DNA of 49,097 bases from a virus. Position numbers and translations under genes: made by a program. The notes beneath the pieces are model-generated. The model saw only the letters and a program-made list of their open reading frames with translations, was not told where the DNA came from and ran no database searches. The DNA is taken from positions 1 through 49,097 of IMG/VR virus record IMGVR_UViG_3300031963_000233; one strand, given 5' to 3'. Positions 31,932 to 39,739 of this stretch are shown in pieces. Position 1 is the first letter of the stretch; every line of letters begins with the position of its first letter.

Positions 31932-31960
31932 AATGAAATAAACGGGGTAATATGACCAAC
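31932..31960 (+). repeat. Direct repeat flanking the inserted PP-loop gene, right copy
   Basis: Right partner of 31087-31115, containing the ATG of the methyltransferase-like gene. Confidence 0.85.
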
Positions 31961-32491
31961 GAGATTAAAAACAATCTTTCAAACAAAGACATCATGGACT
32001 ATTCCGAATTCCCGGAGTACGACATCTTGTACACCGACCCGCCTTGGGAAAACCGCATGGTCAAAGTATTTCAAACCATGCTTAAAAAAGATACGGGCAT
32101 TGTAAAAAACCATGATATTGTAGGTATTCTTAACCAATTGGCACGGCTTTCAAACACCAATAAACCTGTGGTTATTGAATATAGCCAAAAAGGTGTAGAA
32201 CTTGTTATTCAGATAATGGCTCAACACGGTCATAAATACCTCAAAACTTATCATTGCGTTCAGAAAAATAAAATGCCCTTTGTAATACTCACATTCAACA
32301 TTGATGTTCCGATTGACACCACTGTCACAGGCTACAACATCGTAACTCAAATGTTGCTTAAAACAGATTACAAGGTTGTTTTTGACCCGTTTGCGGGTAT
32401 CGGACAAACTAAAAAAGCCGTTAACATGGCGGGGAAATCTTACATTGGTTCTGAATTGAACCCCAAACGATACGCCCAACTCATCAAATAA
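31952..32491 (+). CDS. DNA methyltransferase-like protein (DPPW type)
   Basis: 179 residues. YTDPPWEN at about 27-34 is catalytic motif IV of amino-methyltransferases (N6-adenine or N4-cytosine), and VVFDPFAGIGQTKKAV with YIGSELNPKRY at about 140-172 is the SAM-binding motif I and its following strand. Motif order (IV before I) is that of the beta class. At 179 residues it is shorter than usual and has no recognisable target-recognition domain; the neighbouring related gene may complete it. No restriction enzyme gene is seen. Confidence 0.7.
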   Translation: MTNEIKNNLSNKDIMDYSEFPEYDILYTDPPWENRMVKVFQTMLKKDTGIVKNHDIVGILNQLARLSNTNKPVVIEYSQKGVELVIQIMAQHGHKYLKTYHCVQKNKMPFVILTFNIDVPIDTTVTGYNIVTQMLLKTDYKVVFDPFAGIGQTKKAVNMAGKSYIGSELNPKRYAQLIK

Positions 32492-32496
32492 CAGGC

Positions 32497-33069
32497 ATGA
32501 TATATCATTCAGCGTTAAAAAAATTCAAAGAATGGAAAAAAGAGGAATGCTACGAATTCCAATCGCCTGACATATCAGCTTATGTTTTCAATGCTTTTGA
32601 TGGCATCCATGAACAAATCAAAACCGTAGATTTCATATATACCGAACCACCTTTTTTGGCGGGTTATAAGATATTTAACGACCGAGCAAATCCAACAGAA
32701 TCCCGAAAATGGTCTGAATTAATCACAAAAATAGGCACGACACTTATGGAACTTGACAAACCATGTTACATCATGGGTGGAGGTCAATTAAAATCTTCGC
32801 TTAAAGGATGGAAAAACCAACCCGTGTTGTCATCTATCCACGAAGGGGCGGGGTTCATTTTTTACAATAAAACTATACCTGATTTCAAGCCTAAAACTAC
32901 TTTAAGCCTTATAAAAACTTTGTATGAGCAATACGATGTCGGCGGTGATATTACTTGCGGGTACGGGTTACTTGGATATATGGCCAAAAAACAAGGCAAA
33001 AAAGCCATCTTAACCGATTACAACCCATATTGCATCGGATACATCAAACAGGAAAGCTCTAAATGGTGA
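32497..33069 (+). CDS. Degenerate methyltransferase-like partner protein
   Basis: 190 residues with the same motif order as the preceding protein: YTEPPFLAGY (about 48-57) in place of DPPW, and GGDITCGYGLLGYMAKKQGK then LTDYNPYC (about 146-175) in place of the FDPFAG segment. The Asp-to-Glu change in motif IV may reduce or alter catalysis. Six bases separate the two genes. They could form a heterodimer with one active subunit, as do some eukaryotic MTA70-type pairs. Could also be an inactive paralogue. Confidence 0.5.
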   Translation: MIYHSALKKFKEWKKEECYEFQSPDISAYVFNAFDGIHEQIKTVDFIYTEPPFLAGYKIFNDRANPTESRKWSELITKIGTTLMELDKPCYIMGGGQLKSSLKGWKNQPVLSSIHEGAGFIFYNKTIPDFKPKTTLSLIKTLYEQYDVGGDITCGYGLLGYMAKKQGKKAILTDYNPYCIGYIKQESSKW

Positions 33070-33689
33070 TGGCAACCGGGAAATTCGTCAAGAATACCAA
33101 GTACTACCGAGGCACGGTCTACGAATTCAACTTGCCGACAGGATGGTCATGCCCGTTCGCCCTTGAATGTAAGGTCAATGTCGACCGTATTACCGGCAAA
33201 TTTGACATAGCCGGCGGGGTGTACCGGTGCTATGCCGCATCACCCGAACGATTCCCCGGCGTACGCAAGCACCGTTGGGACAATTACGAAGCCGCCAAAA
33301 CCCTGCAAATCCCCGAACCGCCAAAAAACTGCACCGCCATCCGAATCCACGCCGCCGGGGATTTCTTCAACCAAGCGTATTTCGACGCATGGATTGAATA
33401 TGCCCGCAAACACCCTCAAATCGAAATGTGGGCTTATACCAAGTCAATCGGGTATTGGGTGGCACGCATCAACGACATCCCGTCCAACCTCATCTTAACG
33501 GCGTCTTATGGCGGCCGGCAAGACCACCTCATCGAACCCAACAACCTCAAAAATGTAATCGTCTACAACGACATCAACATTGTACCCAATGACCGGCCAA
33601 TCGACCGTAACGACGATTATGCTCGGATGCCCAACATCAATTTCGCCTTGCTTGACAACATGAAATACTCTAAAAAAGCCAACCAATGA
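33069..33689 (+). CDS. GP88-like phage protein
   Basis: 206 residues from the ATG at 33069, which overlaps the previous stop as TGATG; an ATG at 33063 is possible. NLPTGWSCPFALECK, CYAASPERF, IRIHAAGDFFNQAYFDAWIE and MWAYTKSIGYW are the hallmarks of the phage GP88-like family (gene product 88), conserved but of unknown function. The Cys and His-Asp residues suggest a metal-dependent enzyme. Its presence between methyltransferase and ParB-like genes is a hint of nucleic-acid chemistry. Confidence 0.65.
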   Translation: MATGKFVKNTKYYRGTVYEFNLPTGWSCPFALECKVNVDRITGKFDIAGGVYRCYAASPERFPGVRKHRWDNYEAAKTLQIPEPPKNCTAIRIHAAGDFFNQAYFDAWIEYARKHPQIEMWAYTKSIGYWVARINDIPSNLILTASYGGRQDHLIEPNNLKNVIVYNDINIVPNDRPIDRNDDYARMPNINFALLDNMKYSKKANQ

Positions 33690-34234
33690 AAATCGAACAC
33701 ATCCCAACCACCAAAATCAAAGCAAACCCGAACAATCCAAGGGTAATCAAAGACGACAACTTCCGCCGTCTTGTAAATTCAATCAAAGATTTTCCGCAAA
33801 TGTTGGAAATCAGGCCGATTGTCGTTAACGATGAAATGGTAGTTCTTGGCGGAAACATGAGACTTCGTGCGTGTCAGGAACTTGGTCTGAAGACCATCCC
33901 CGTCATCAAAGCGTCCGAACTTACCGAACAACAACAAACCGAATTCATGCTGAAAGACAACGCATCAGCGGGGGCATGGGATTTTGATGCCCTTGCCAAT
34001 ACATTTGACGATAAGACATTATTTGATTTCGGGGTAATAAACGAAGATATTTCCAAGGCCATGGAATCTTTCCAACCCGAACTGCAACCCGAAACCGGAT
34101 ATTCTGAAATTACAGACGAAGCCATCAGGAAAGAGGCACAAAAATTGGCTGAACAAATGATGGCTGAAAAAAATACCATGCCTGTAACTTGTCCACATTG
34201 CGGAAACGATTTCTACACACACTTGAATAAATAA
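33686..34234 (+). CDS. ParB/Srx-type nuclease-like protein with zinc finger
   Basis: 182 residues, ATGA overlap with the previous gene. The ParB N-terminal fold is clear: TTKIKANPNNPRVIKDDNFR, RPIVVNDEMVVLGGNMRLRA with CQELGLKTIPVI. The C-terminus has CPHCGNDFYTH, a zinc knuckle. Phage ParB-like proteins are nucleotide-binding or DNA-cleaving factors rather than partition proteins; this one often accompanies methyltransferases. There is no HTH core for a true partition role. Confidence 0.7.
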   Translation: MKIEHIPTTKIKANPNNPRVIKDDNFRRLVNSIKDFPQMLEIRPIVVNDEMVVLGGNMRLRACQELGLKTIPVIKASELTEQQQTEFMLKDNASAGAWDFDALANTFDDKTLFDFGVINEDISKAMESFQPELQPETGYSEITDEAIRKEAQKLAEQMMAEKNTMPVTCPHCGNDFYTHLNK

Positions 34235-34242
34235 TACCGACA

Positions 34243-35469
34243 ATGCCCGTATCGTATCTTAATCAAACCGTATTGGAGGCCGCTAAAGAACGGATACGAT
34301 ATCTATTTAACGAGTTTCCGAATGTAATAGTCGGAATATCAGGGGGCAAAGATTCAACTGTCGTATTCAATTTGTGTTTGGAAATTGCGGAAGAAATGAA
34401 CCGTCTGCCGTTACACACAGTTTGGATTGACCAAGAAGCCGAATGGCAAGGAACGGTAGATTATGTCCGTGACATCATGTATGACAAACGGGTTAAGCCT
34501 GTGTGGTTGCAAGTTCCTTTTAAAATGACAAACAACGCATCCACGACGGAACGCTTTGTATCTGTTTGGAATCCTGATTTACCGCCCGAACAATACATTC
34601 ACCCAAAAGACCCGATTGCATACCATGAGAATATTTTCGGTAAAGACCGATTTCATGATATGTTTAACGGCGTAGTGCAAACATTATTTAAGGGGCAAAA
34701 AGCTTGTTTGATAGGCGGGGTTCGTACTGAAGAAACGCCAAAACGGTTCATAGTTCTTACATCGGGGTCACCGACATACAAACACATTACTTGGGGTAAA
34801 ATCATCAATAAAAAAACAGAACAATTCGTTTTTTACCCTATATACGATTGGCGTGTTACGGATGTGTGGAAATACATCCATGATAATAAAGTTCCTTATA
34901 ACCGAATCTACGACGAAATGTACAGGCACGGTGTACCCGTCAAGGATATGCGGATAAGCAACTTGCACCATGAAACCGCCGTTCAGAACATTCTACTTGT
35001 CCAAGAGATTGAACCGCAAACATGGAATAAATTGGCTGACCGAATTGCGGGGGCAAATACAATCAAGCACATCAAAAAAAATGCTTTCCAATGCCCGACG
35101 GAACTTCCGCCAATGTTTAACGATTGGGTAGATTACACGGAATATCTTGCCGACAAACTTATACCGAATCATGAACTTAAATCAAAGTTCCACGAAATCG
35201 TTGGCCGGAAACTTAAAATAGTCACCGACGAACGGGTAAAAACCGATTTCCTGAAAGTAGCCATCAACACGATACTTTGTTCAGATTTTGACTTTACCAA
35301 AATAACAAACTTCTTTGCAACAAGGCATTTAAGGGCATACATCCAAGCGAAAAATGGTCTTGCCACAATTGACGATGTGCAATACGCCAAATATCTTACA
35401 ACCGAACAAATACATGACATCATTTCAAGACATACCAACCGAACCAAAGGAACGGATTCAGGCAATTAA
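34243..35469 (+). CDS. IbrA-like PAPS-reductase-family protein (DUF3440 type)
   Basis: 408 residues. IVGISGGKDSTVVFNL has the PP-loop (33-39); EAEWQGTVDYVRDIM, GVRTEETPKRF and YPIYDWRVTDVWKYI match the extended PAPS-reductase layout of IbrA-like proteins, which carry an additional C-terminal domain. Their biochemical reaction is unresolved; in E. coli, IbrA and IbrB affect expression of surface-protein genes and related pairs are common in phages. The next gene encodes the IbrB-like partner and overlaps by 56 bases. Confidence 0.75.
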   Translation: MPVSYLNQTVLEAAKERIRYLFNEFPNVIVGISGGKDSTVVFNLCLEIAEEMNRLPLHTVWIDQEAEWQGTVDYVRDIMYDKRVKPVWLQVPFKMTNNASTTERFVSVWNPDLPPEQYIHPKDPIAYHENIFGKDRFHDMFNGVVQTLFKGQKACLIGGVRTEETPKRFIVLTSGSPTYKHITWGKIINKKTEQFVFYPIYDWRVTDVWKYIHDNKVPYNRIYDEMYRHGVPVKDMRISNLHHETAVQNILLVQEIEPQTWNKLADRIAGANTIKHIKKNAFQCPTELPPMFNDWVDYTEYLADKLIPNHELKSKFHEIVGRKLKIVTDERVKTDFLKVAINTILCSDFDFTKITNFFATRHLRAYIQAKNGLATIDDVQYAKYLTTEQIHDIISRHTNRTKGTDSGN

Positions 35470-36064
35470 CAAACTGCGTGAACAACTTCACGAGTTATCA
35501 CCGATTGACCAACCCGTAGACCTTGTATTGTGGGTGCCTATTGAAAAGGTGTCGCCAAACGATTACAACCCGAATTCCGTGGCCAAGCAAGAAATGGGGT
35601 TACTTTACAAATCAATCAAGCACGATGGTTACACGCAACCGATTGTAGCCGTTCGGGATGAAGAAAAAGACCGTTATTTAATCGTTGACGGATTCCATCG
35701 GTATTTCACCGCTAAAACGAACAAAGACATTCTTGACCGTAACCATGGAACTGTTCCCGTGGTTGTCATCAAGAAAGACCTCAACGAACGCATGGCGGCA
35801 ACCGTCCGTCACAACCGTGCAAGGGGTGAACATTCCGTTGCGGGGATGTCAAACATGGTTTTTGAGATGCTTCAGAACGGATGGACGGATGCTCAAATAT
35901 GCAACCATCTTGGACTTGAACCCGAAGAAATCATTAAACTGAAGCACATTACAGGGTTTTCAAAATTGTTTGAGAATGCTGAATACAACCAAGCGTTTGA
36001 ATCCACGCACCAAATCAAATTAAGATTGAAACATAACCAACAAAACGATGGCAAGGTGGCTTAA
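35414..36064 (+). CDS. IbrB-like ParB-domain protein
   Basis: 216 residues from the ATG at 35414, within the end of the IbrA-like gene. VDLVLWVPIEKVSPNDYNPN then IVDGFHRYFTAK and ATVRHNRARGEHSVAGMSNM are the ParB/IbrB fold with its catalytic-type GFHR and HNRARG loops. A helix-turn-helix (GWTDAQICNHLGLEPEEIIK) follows. Overlap with the PP-loop gene implies a fixed protein ratio. DNA binding is likely. Confidence 0.75.
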   Translation: MTSFQDIPTEPKERIQAINKLREQLHELSPIDQPVDLVLWVPIEKVSPNDYNPNSVAKQEMGLLYKSIKHDGYTQPIVAVRDEEKDRYLIVDGFHRYFTAKTNKDILDRNHGTVPVVVIKKDLNERMAATVRHNRARGEHSVAGMSNMVFEMLQNGWTDAQICNHLGLEPEEIIKLKHITGFSKLFENAEYNQAFESTHQIKLRLKHNQQNDGKVA

Positions 36065-36386
36065 AGGGGTGACACCCGACGGTGCAAAACCGTTCAAAAA
36101 AGGGTTTGACGAAAGACGGGCGGGGGGACGACCAAAAGGAATTGAAAATTCAAAAACCCGATTGCTTCGTTTATTGGCATTAACAACCAAGCAAAAAAAC
36201 CCCGTAACAGGCGAAACCGAAGAATTCACGGTGTTGGAACGGATGGACATGGCACTTGTCAACAAAGCATTAAAAGGCGACCGTGGTGCTTATAAAGAAC
36301 TTCTTGACAGACTCGAAGGTCAGCCAAAACAAGAAATTGAAACAACTCAAACCGGGCCTATCTCTATCAAATTAATAGAGAAATGA
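36048..36386 (+). CDS. Putative terminase small subunit (DUF5681-like)
   Basis: 112 residues. KPFKKGFDERRAGGRPKGIE is the signature of DUF5681-type proteins frequently encoded directly before large terminases, and ALVNKALKGDRGAYKELLDR follows. It overlaps the upstream gene by 17 bases and the large terminase start by 4. Likely recognises the packaging start and binds the large subunit. Confidence 0.65.
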   Translation: MARWLKGVTPDGAKPFKKGFDERRAGGRPKGIENSKTRLLRLLALTTKQKNPVTGETEEFTVLERMDMALVNKALKGDRGAYKELLDRLEGQPKQEIETTQTGPISIKLIEK

Positions 36387-37687
36387 TTTCAGAAACCGAA
36401 ATTGAAGTCCCCATACCAACGCTACACCCCGGGCAACGGCACATTCTCAAGAATGCCCGACGGTTTAATGTTATTTCATGCGGACGAAGATTCGGTAAAA
36501 CAGAAATGGCCAAACGGTTGCTATTAATCGGTGACGACAATGGCGCTATCAACGGTTACCCCGTAGCATATTTTTGCCCGACATTCAAAATGTTATCTGA
36601 AGTATGGCGTGGGGTAAACCAAATGTATCAGTCAATCATAAAAAACAAGAGTGAGCAAGAAAAACGCATTGAGTTCATAACAGGCGGGGTGATTGAGTAT
36701 TGGTCAATGGAAAACATTGATTCCGTCCGAGGCCGTAAATACAAAAGGGTTGTCATTGACGAAGCCGCCATCGTTTCGGGTGAACGGCTGAAAATGGCAT
36801 GGGAGCAATCCATCCGCCCGTTGCTTACCGATTACGAAGGTGATGCGTGGTTTTTATCCACACCGAAAGGAAAGAAGCATTATTACGCAACCTTGGCGGG
36901 AAACCACGAAAAAGACCCCCAAAGATGGGCGTTTTTCCAAATGCCTACCACGGCTAACCCGTACATCAACCCCGACGAAGTTGAATCGGCAAAAAATGAA
37001 CTACCGCCCGTCGTTTTTGCACAGGAATATTTGGCTGAATTTACCGACATGGCATCGGATAATTTGTTTATCTACGCTTTTGATAGAAAAAAACACATTC
37101 CAACCGTACCATATACATACGACAAAGCGTTGCCCGTTTACATTTCAGTTGACTTTAATGTGAGTCCGATGACCGCCATCGTGGTACAAATGGACTTACA
37201 TCAGCGGTTTATTAGGGTAATCGGGGAATACAGGCTTATGAATTCCGATGTATTTGCTTTATGCGACCGAATCAAGCAAGATTATGATACCCGTTTTATT
37301 TACATTACAGGTGATTCAGCGGGGTGGAACAGGTCGGCGGGTAATCGGGGGCATAAATCTATGTATGACATCATACAGGGGCAATTAAACCTTAATTGGA
37401 CGCAAATAAAAACACCCCGTGGTAAACCGTCAGGATATGTGGCCGAAAAACGGCAAGTGACAAATTCGCTCCTTGCCCGACATCCCGACTTTACATTTTC
37501 CAATTGCCCTTTTTTGATTGATGATATTGAGAATGTTGACGCAAACGAAAGTGGCCAAATGGATAAATCGGATTTAAACCGCACCCATTTACTTGACTGT
37601 CTTTGCGATTTCCTCTACGCTCAGTGCAGAACATCGCTAAAAACATTAAGTAGTCTAAAACATCAACCAAATGAAATACATAGTTAA
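36383..37687 (+). CDS. Terminase large subunit
   Basis: 434 residues with both domains. ATPase: SCGRRFGKTEMA Walker A (33-40), the YFCPTFKM loop, and RVVIDEAA Walker B with catalytic Glu (122-129), then LLTDYEGDAWFLSTPKGKKH as the coupling motif. Nuclease: YISVDFNVSPM (about 251-261), FIYITGDSAGW (about 304-314) and a C-terminal SDLNRTHLLDCLCDF, the RNase H-like acidic residues. It cuts and pumps phage DNA into the head. Confidence 0.9.
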   Translation: MISETEIEVPIPTLHPGQRHILKNARRFNVISCGRRFGKTEMAKRLLLIGDDNGAINGYPVAYFCPTFKMLSEVWRGVNQMYQSIIKNKSEQEKRIEFITGGVIEYWSMENIDSVRGRKYKRVVIDEAAIVSGERLKMAWEQSIRPLLTDYEGDAWFLSTPKGKKHYYATLAGNHEKDPQRWAFFQMPTTANPYINPDEVESAKNELPPVVFAQEYLAEFTDMASDNLFIYAFDRKKHIPTVPYTYDKALPVYISVDFNVSPMTAIVVQMDLHQRFIRVIGEYRLMNSDVFALCDRIKQDYDTRFIYITGDSAGWNRSAGNRGHKSMYDIIQGQLNLNWTQIKTPRGKPSGYVAEKRQVTNSLLARHPDFTFSNCPFLIDDIENVDANESGQMDKSDLNRTHLLDCLCDFLYAQCRTSLKTLSSLKHQPNEIHS

Positions 37688-38258
37688 TACTTGCAAAGGG
37701 CGGGAATTATTGGCGGCCAAACTTGTCAGACAACTTCCGCCTGAAACCATCGTAAACTTCGACGATTTCAAAACACCACCTTCCAAATTCCGTAGCACGG
37801 GATGGCTGAACTTACAACGGGGATGGAAATTGGCGGGGGATGATTCAGCCGTTGTATTCCAAGATGACATAGTTTTGACGAATAATTTCATGGAAAAACT
37901 TACCGCCGCAATTAATCAATACCCCGACGAAGTCATTCAGTTTTTCTCATTACGCCCAACGGATACGGAGACCCGTTTTAAACCCGGTAAAAACTTCGCA
38001 AGTGAATTGTGTTATTATTTACCACGGGGCGTAGCAAAATTGATTTACGGGCATTCTATTGCGTTTTACGAGGCATTAAACCCGCTTACATCGGAACATA
38101 AGTATTGCCCGTCGGATACTTGTATTGCTGAATGTTTTGGAATCCATAAAATGAAGTATTTAGTATGGGTTCCTAATTTGGTTGACCATCTTGGTGTGGA
38201 ATCCAAAATAAATCCTCGTCGGCAGAAAGACAGACATTCAAAATCGTTTATCATGTAA
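37671..38258 (+). CDS. Putative glycosyltransferase (GT-A, GT25-like)
   Basis: 195 residues, overlapping the terminase end by 17 bases. AVVFQDDIVLTNNFMEKL (about 63-80) has the DD motif and hydrophobic strand of GT-A enzymes, and HLGVESKINPRRQ near the C-terminus resembles the GT25 acceptor loop. It lies in a cluster with tRNA-Cys and a sulfotransferase-like gene, so it may act in glycan decoration of virion or host surface. Donor and acceptor unknown. Confidence 0.5.
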   Translation: MKYIVNTCKGRELLAAKLVRQLPPETIVNFDDFKTPPSKFRSTGWLNLQRGWKLAGDDSAVVFQDDIVLTNNFMEKLTAAINQYPDEVIQFFSLRPTDTETRFKPGKNFASELCYYLPRGVAKLIYGHSIAFYEALNPLTSEHKYCPSDTCIAECFGIHKMKYLVWVPNLVDHLGVESKINPRRQKDRHSKSFIM

Positions 38259-38264
38259 AACCAA

Positions 38265-38335
38265 GGACAAGTGGCCGAGTGGTTAGGCATGGCTCTGCAA
38301 AAGCTCCTACGCAGGTTCAAATCCTGTCTTGTCCT
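38265..38335 (+). tRNA. tRNA-Cys (anticodon GCA)
   Basis: Acceptor stem GGACAAG (38265-38271) pairs with CTTGTCC (38328-38334). The D arm is GGCCGAGTGGTTAGGC, the anticodon loop CTGCAAA (38295-38301) gives GCA, and the T arm has GGTTCAAATCC. CCA is not encoded, as is usual outside some bacteria. It is the only tRNA I find. It lies 7 bases after the glycosyltransferase-like gene and 14 before the sulfotransferase-like gene. Confidence 0.9.
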
Positions 38336-38349
38336 CAAATAAATAACCA

Positions 38350-38982
38350 ATGAGTCTTGTAATTGAAAACAAACTGTTATTTGTCCACACTAAAAAAACC
38401 GGTGGGACATTTATCAAGCATACATTCATGCGGTCGGGATATAAGATAACCAACCCATGGCGTGAAGAAGAAAGCCAAATCTTTGAACACATGCCTGTCA
38501 GGGAATTGCATCAAACATTCCCCCAATTGAAAGAAATACCGTCATTTTGTTTCGTCCGTGACCCAATTCAATGGTATCGGTCGCTTTATTGTTGGTTGGC
38601 GGTAATGAAAAACCCCACAGGGTGGAAGGCGGACATCAATCAGGAAAGTTTTGAAAAGTACATGGAAAATGTTTTTGAGCATTTCCCCCGTTACGCATCG
38701 CATCAGATACTTGTCCCCGCCGGGTACGGGTTCAATGTGTTAGACAATCAGATATTCGGGACTCGTGTTGTAACAGATATCGGTAAATACGAAACCTTGT
38801 TACAGGATTTATACGCCATCGCTGACCGTCATGGGTTACCACTTGACCCGTCATTATTGCTGAATCATAAACGGTCAAAAGAAGCGGGAAACATATCAGA
38901 TATATATGTTCCAATATCAATTGCTCAACGGGTAATTGAAGAAGAAAAAAATGTTTATAAACTGTTTTACAACATCAGATAA
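38350..38982 (+). CDS. Putative sulfotransferase-family protein
   Basis: 210 residues. LLFVHTKKTGGTFIKHTFMR (about 9-28) carries the 5' phosphosulfate-binding loop, and CFVRDPIQWYRSLYCW (about 62-77) matches the 3' phosphate-binding RDPxxRxxS segment of PAPS-dependent sulfotransferases. Such enzymes move sulfate from PAPS to sugars, proteins or lipids. In this context a glycan or virion protein is likely. It overlaps the tail chaperone start by one base. Confidence 0.65.
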   Translation: MSLVIENKLLFVHTKKTGGTFIKHTFMRSGYKITNPWREEESQIFEHMPVRELHQTFPQLKEIPSFCFVRDPIQWYRSLYCWLAVMKNPTGWKADINQESFEKYMENVFEHFPRYASHQILVPAGYGFNVLDNQIFGTRVVTDIGKYETLLQDLYAIADRHGLPLDPSLLLNHKRSKEAGNISDIYVPISIAQRVIEEEKNVYKLFYNIR

Positions 38983-39539
38983 TGTGGAATTTATCAAATA
39001 AGACGGCATCGGAATTAATATACCGAAACACCAACACGGGCGAAGAATGTCGGTTTTCAAAGATATACGACCACCCCGAACTTGGTGTGTTTTATATCGT
39101 TGATAACATTCTTACCTTGCCGTATCAACGCAAGTATTTATTTGACCTTGCGGGGCAAATGGAACGAGTGGGTATTGAAAAAACCGAACTTACCGCCAAC
39201 ATAGAACTCATCCTCAATTTGTTACGGGAAAAAAAGCAAGGGTTTGACCTTGACATTTACGCCATTGCATCCCGAATACACGCCACCCTGAAAGACCAAT
39301 GGGATTACCACAAAACTGCCCTTTTTGCCTGTGCTTTGTGCATCATCCAAGACGGGGACAATATCGCATCGTTTGACCAATCCGAAGCCGTCCGTCGTAT
39401 CAACACTTGGGAAAAAGACCGAACCATGCTCTCTTTTTTTTTGACCGCTCTAAATCAGTTATTGACGCCGGTGAACGAATCCTTCAGCGGACTTACCCAA
39501 GCCTTTTCAACAACGGGACACCCATCCAAGGCCAAATAA
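38982..39539 (+). CDS. Tail assembly chaperone, unshifted product (gpG-like)
   Basis: 185 residues. Placed directly before the tape measure gene, with a helical composition (ANIELILNLLREKKQGFDLD) and a second frame that extends it after a nine-T run, so it acts like the G product of lambda-type tails: it coats the tape measure protein during tail assembly. The sequence after the slip site in this frame (ALNQLLTPVNESFSGLTQAF) is the short form's own end. Confidence 0.6.
   Translation: MWNLSNKTASELIYRNTNTGEECRFSKIYDHPELGVFYIVDNILTLPYQRKYLFDLAGQMERVGIEKTELTANIELILNLLREKKQGFDLDIYAIASRIHATLKDQWDYHKTALFACALCIIQDGDNIASFDQSEAVRRINTWEKDRTMLSFFLTALNQLLTPVNESFSGLTQAFSTTGHPSKAK
39434..39442 (+). other. 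Programmed -1 frameshift site (nine T)
   Basis: T run in which the 0-frame reads TCT TTT TTT TTG. The heptamer T TTT TTT (39434-39440) is a perfect slippery site; after slipping, decoding continues TTT GAC CGC. The shifted product would be 246 residues. A sequencing error in the homopolymer (one missing T) is the alternative. Confidence 0.65.
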
Positions 39540-39721
39540 CCACCGAAAAAGCCTTTAAATTAATTGAATCCAACGCCACACAATTACAACTGTTCACCCG
39601 AACGGTGACCAACGGCTCACTTACCGACCGTGACCGATTATTGGAATATTCAGTAGGCTCATACTATAACGAACTTAACCTTTTCATTTTGGAGAATGAA
39701 AAATCCAAAAAAGGGCGTTAA
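39440..39721 (+). CDS. Tail chaperone frameshift extension (gpGT-like T domain)
   Basis: 93 residues in the -1 frame after the slip site, ending at 39721: FDRSKSVIDAGERILQRTYP and then KAFKLIESNATQLQLFTRTV. It has no good start codon at the correct place, is directly followed by the tape measure gene, and is natural protein sequence through its length, which supports translation only by frameshift. The T domain recruits the tail tube protein. Confidence 0.6.
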   Translation, partial: FDRSKSVIDAGERILQRTYPSLFNNGTPIQGQITTEKAFKLIESNATQLQLFTRTVTNGSLTDRDRLLEYSVGSYYNELNLFILENEKSKKGR

Positions 39722-39739
39722 GTTTGAAGAAATTTTTGT

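Noticed and set aside
33686-36064. Plasmid-type ParABS partition system
   Set aside because: There is no ParA ATPase and no centromere-like repeats; both ParB-like proteins match phage and IbrB-type forms.
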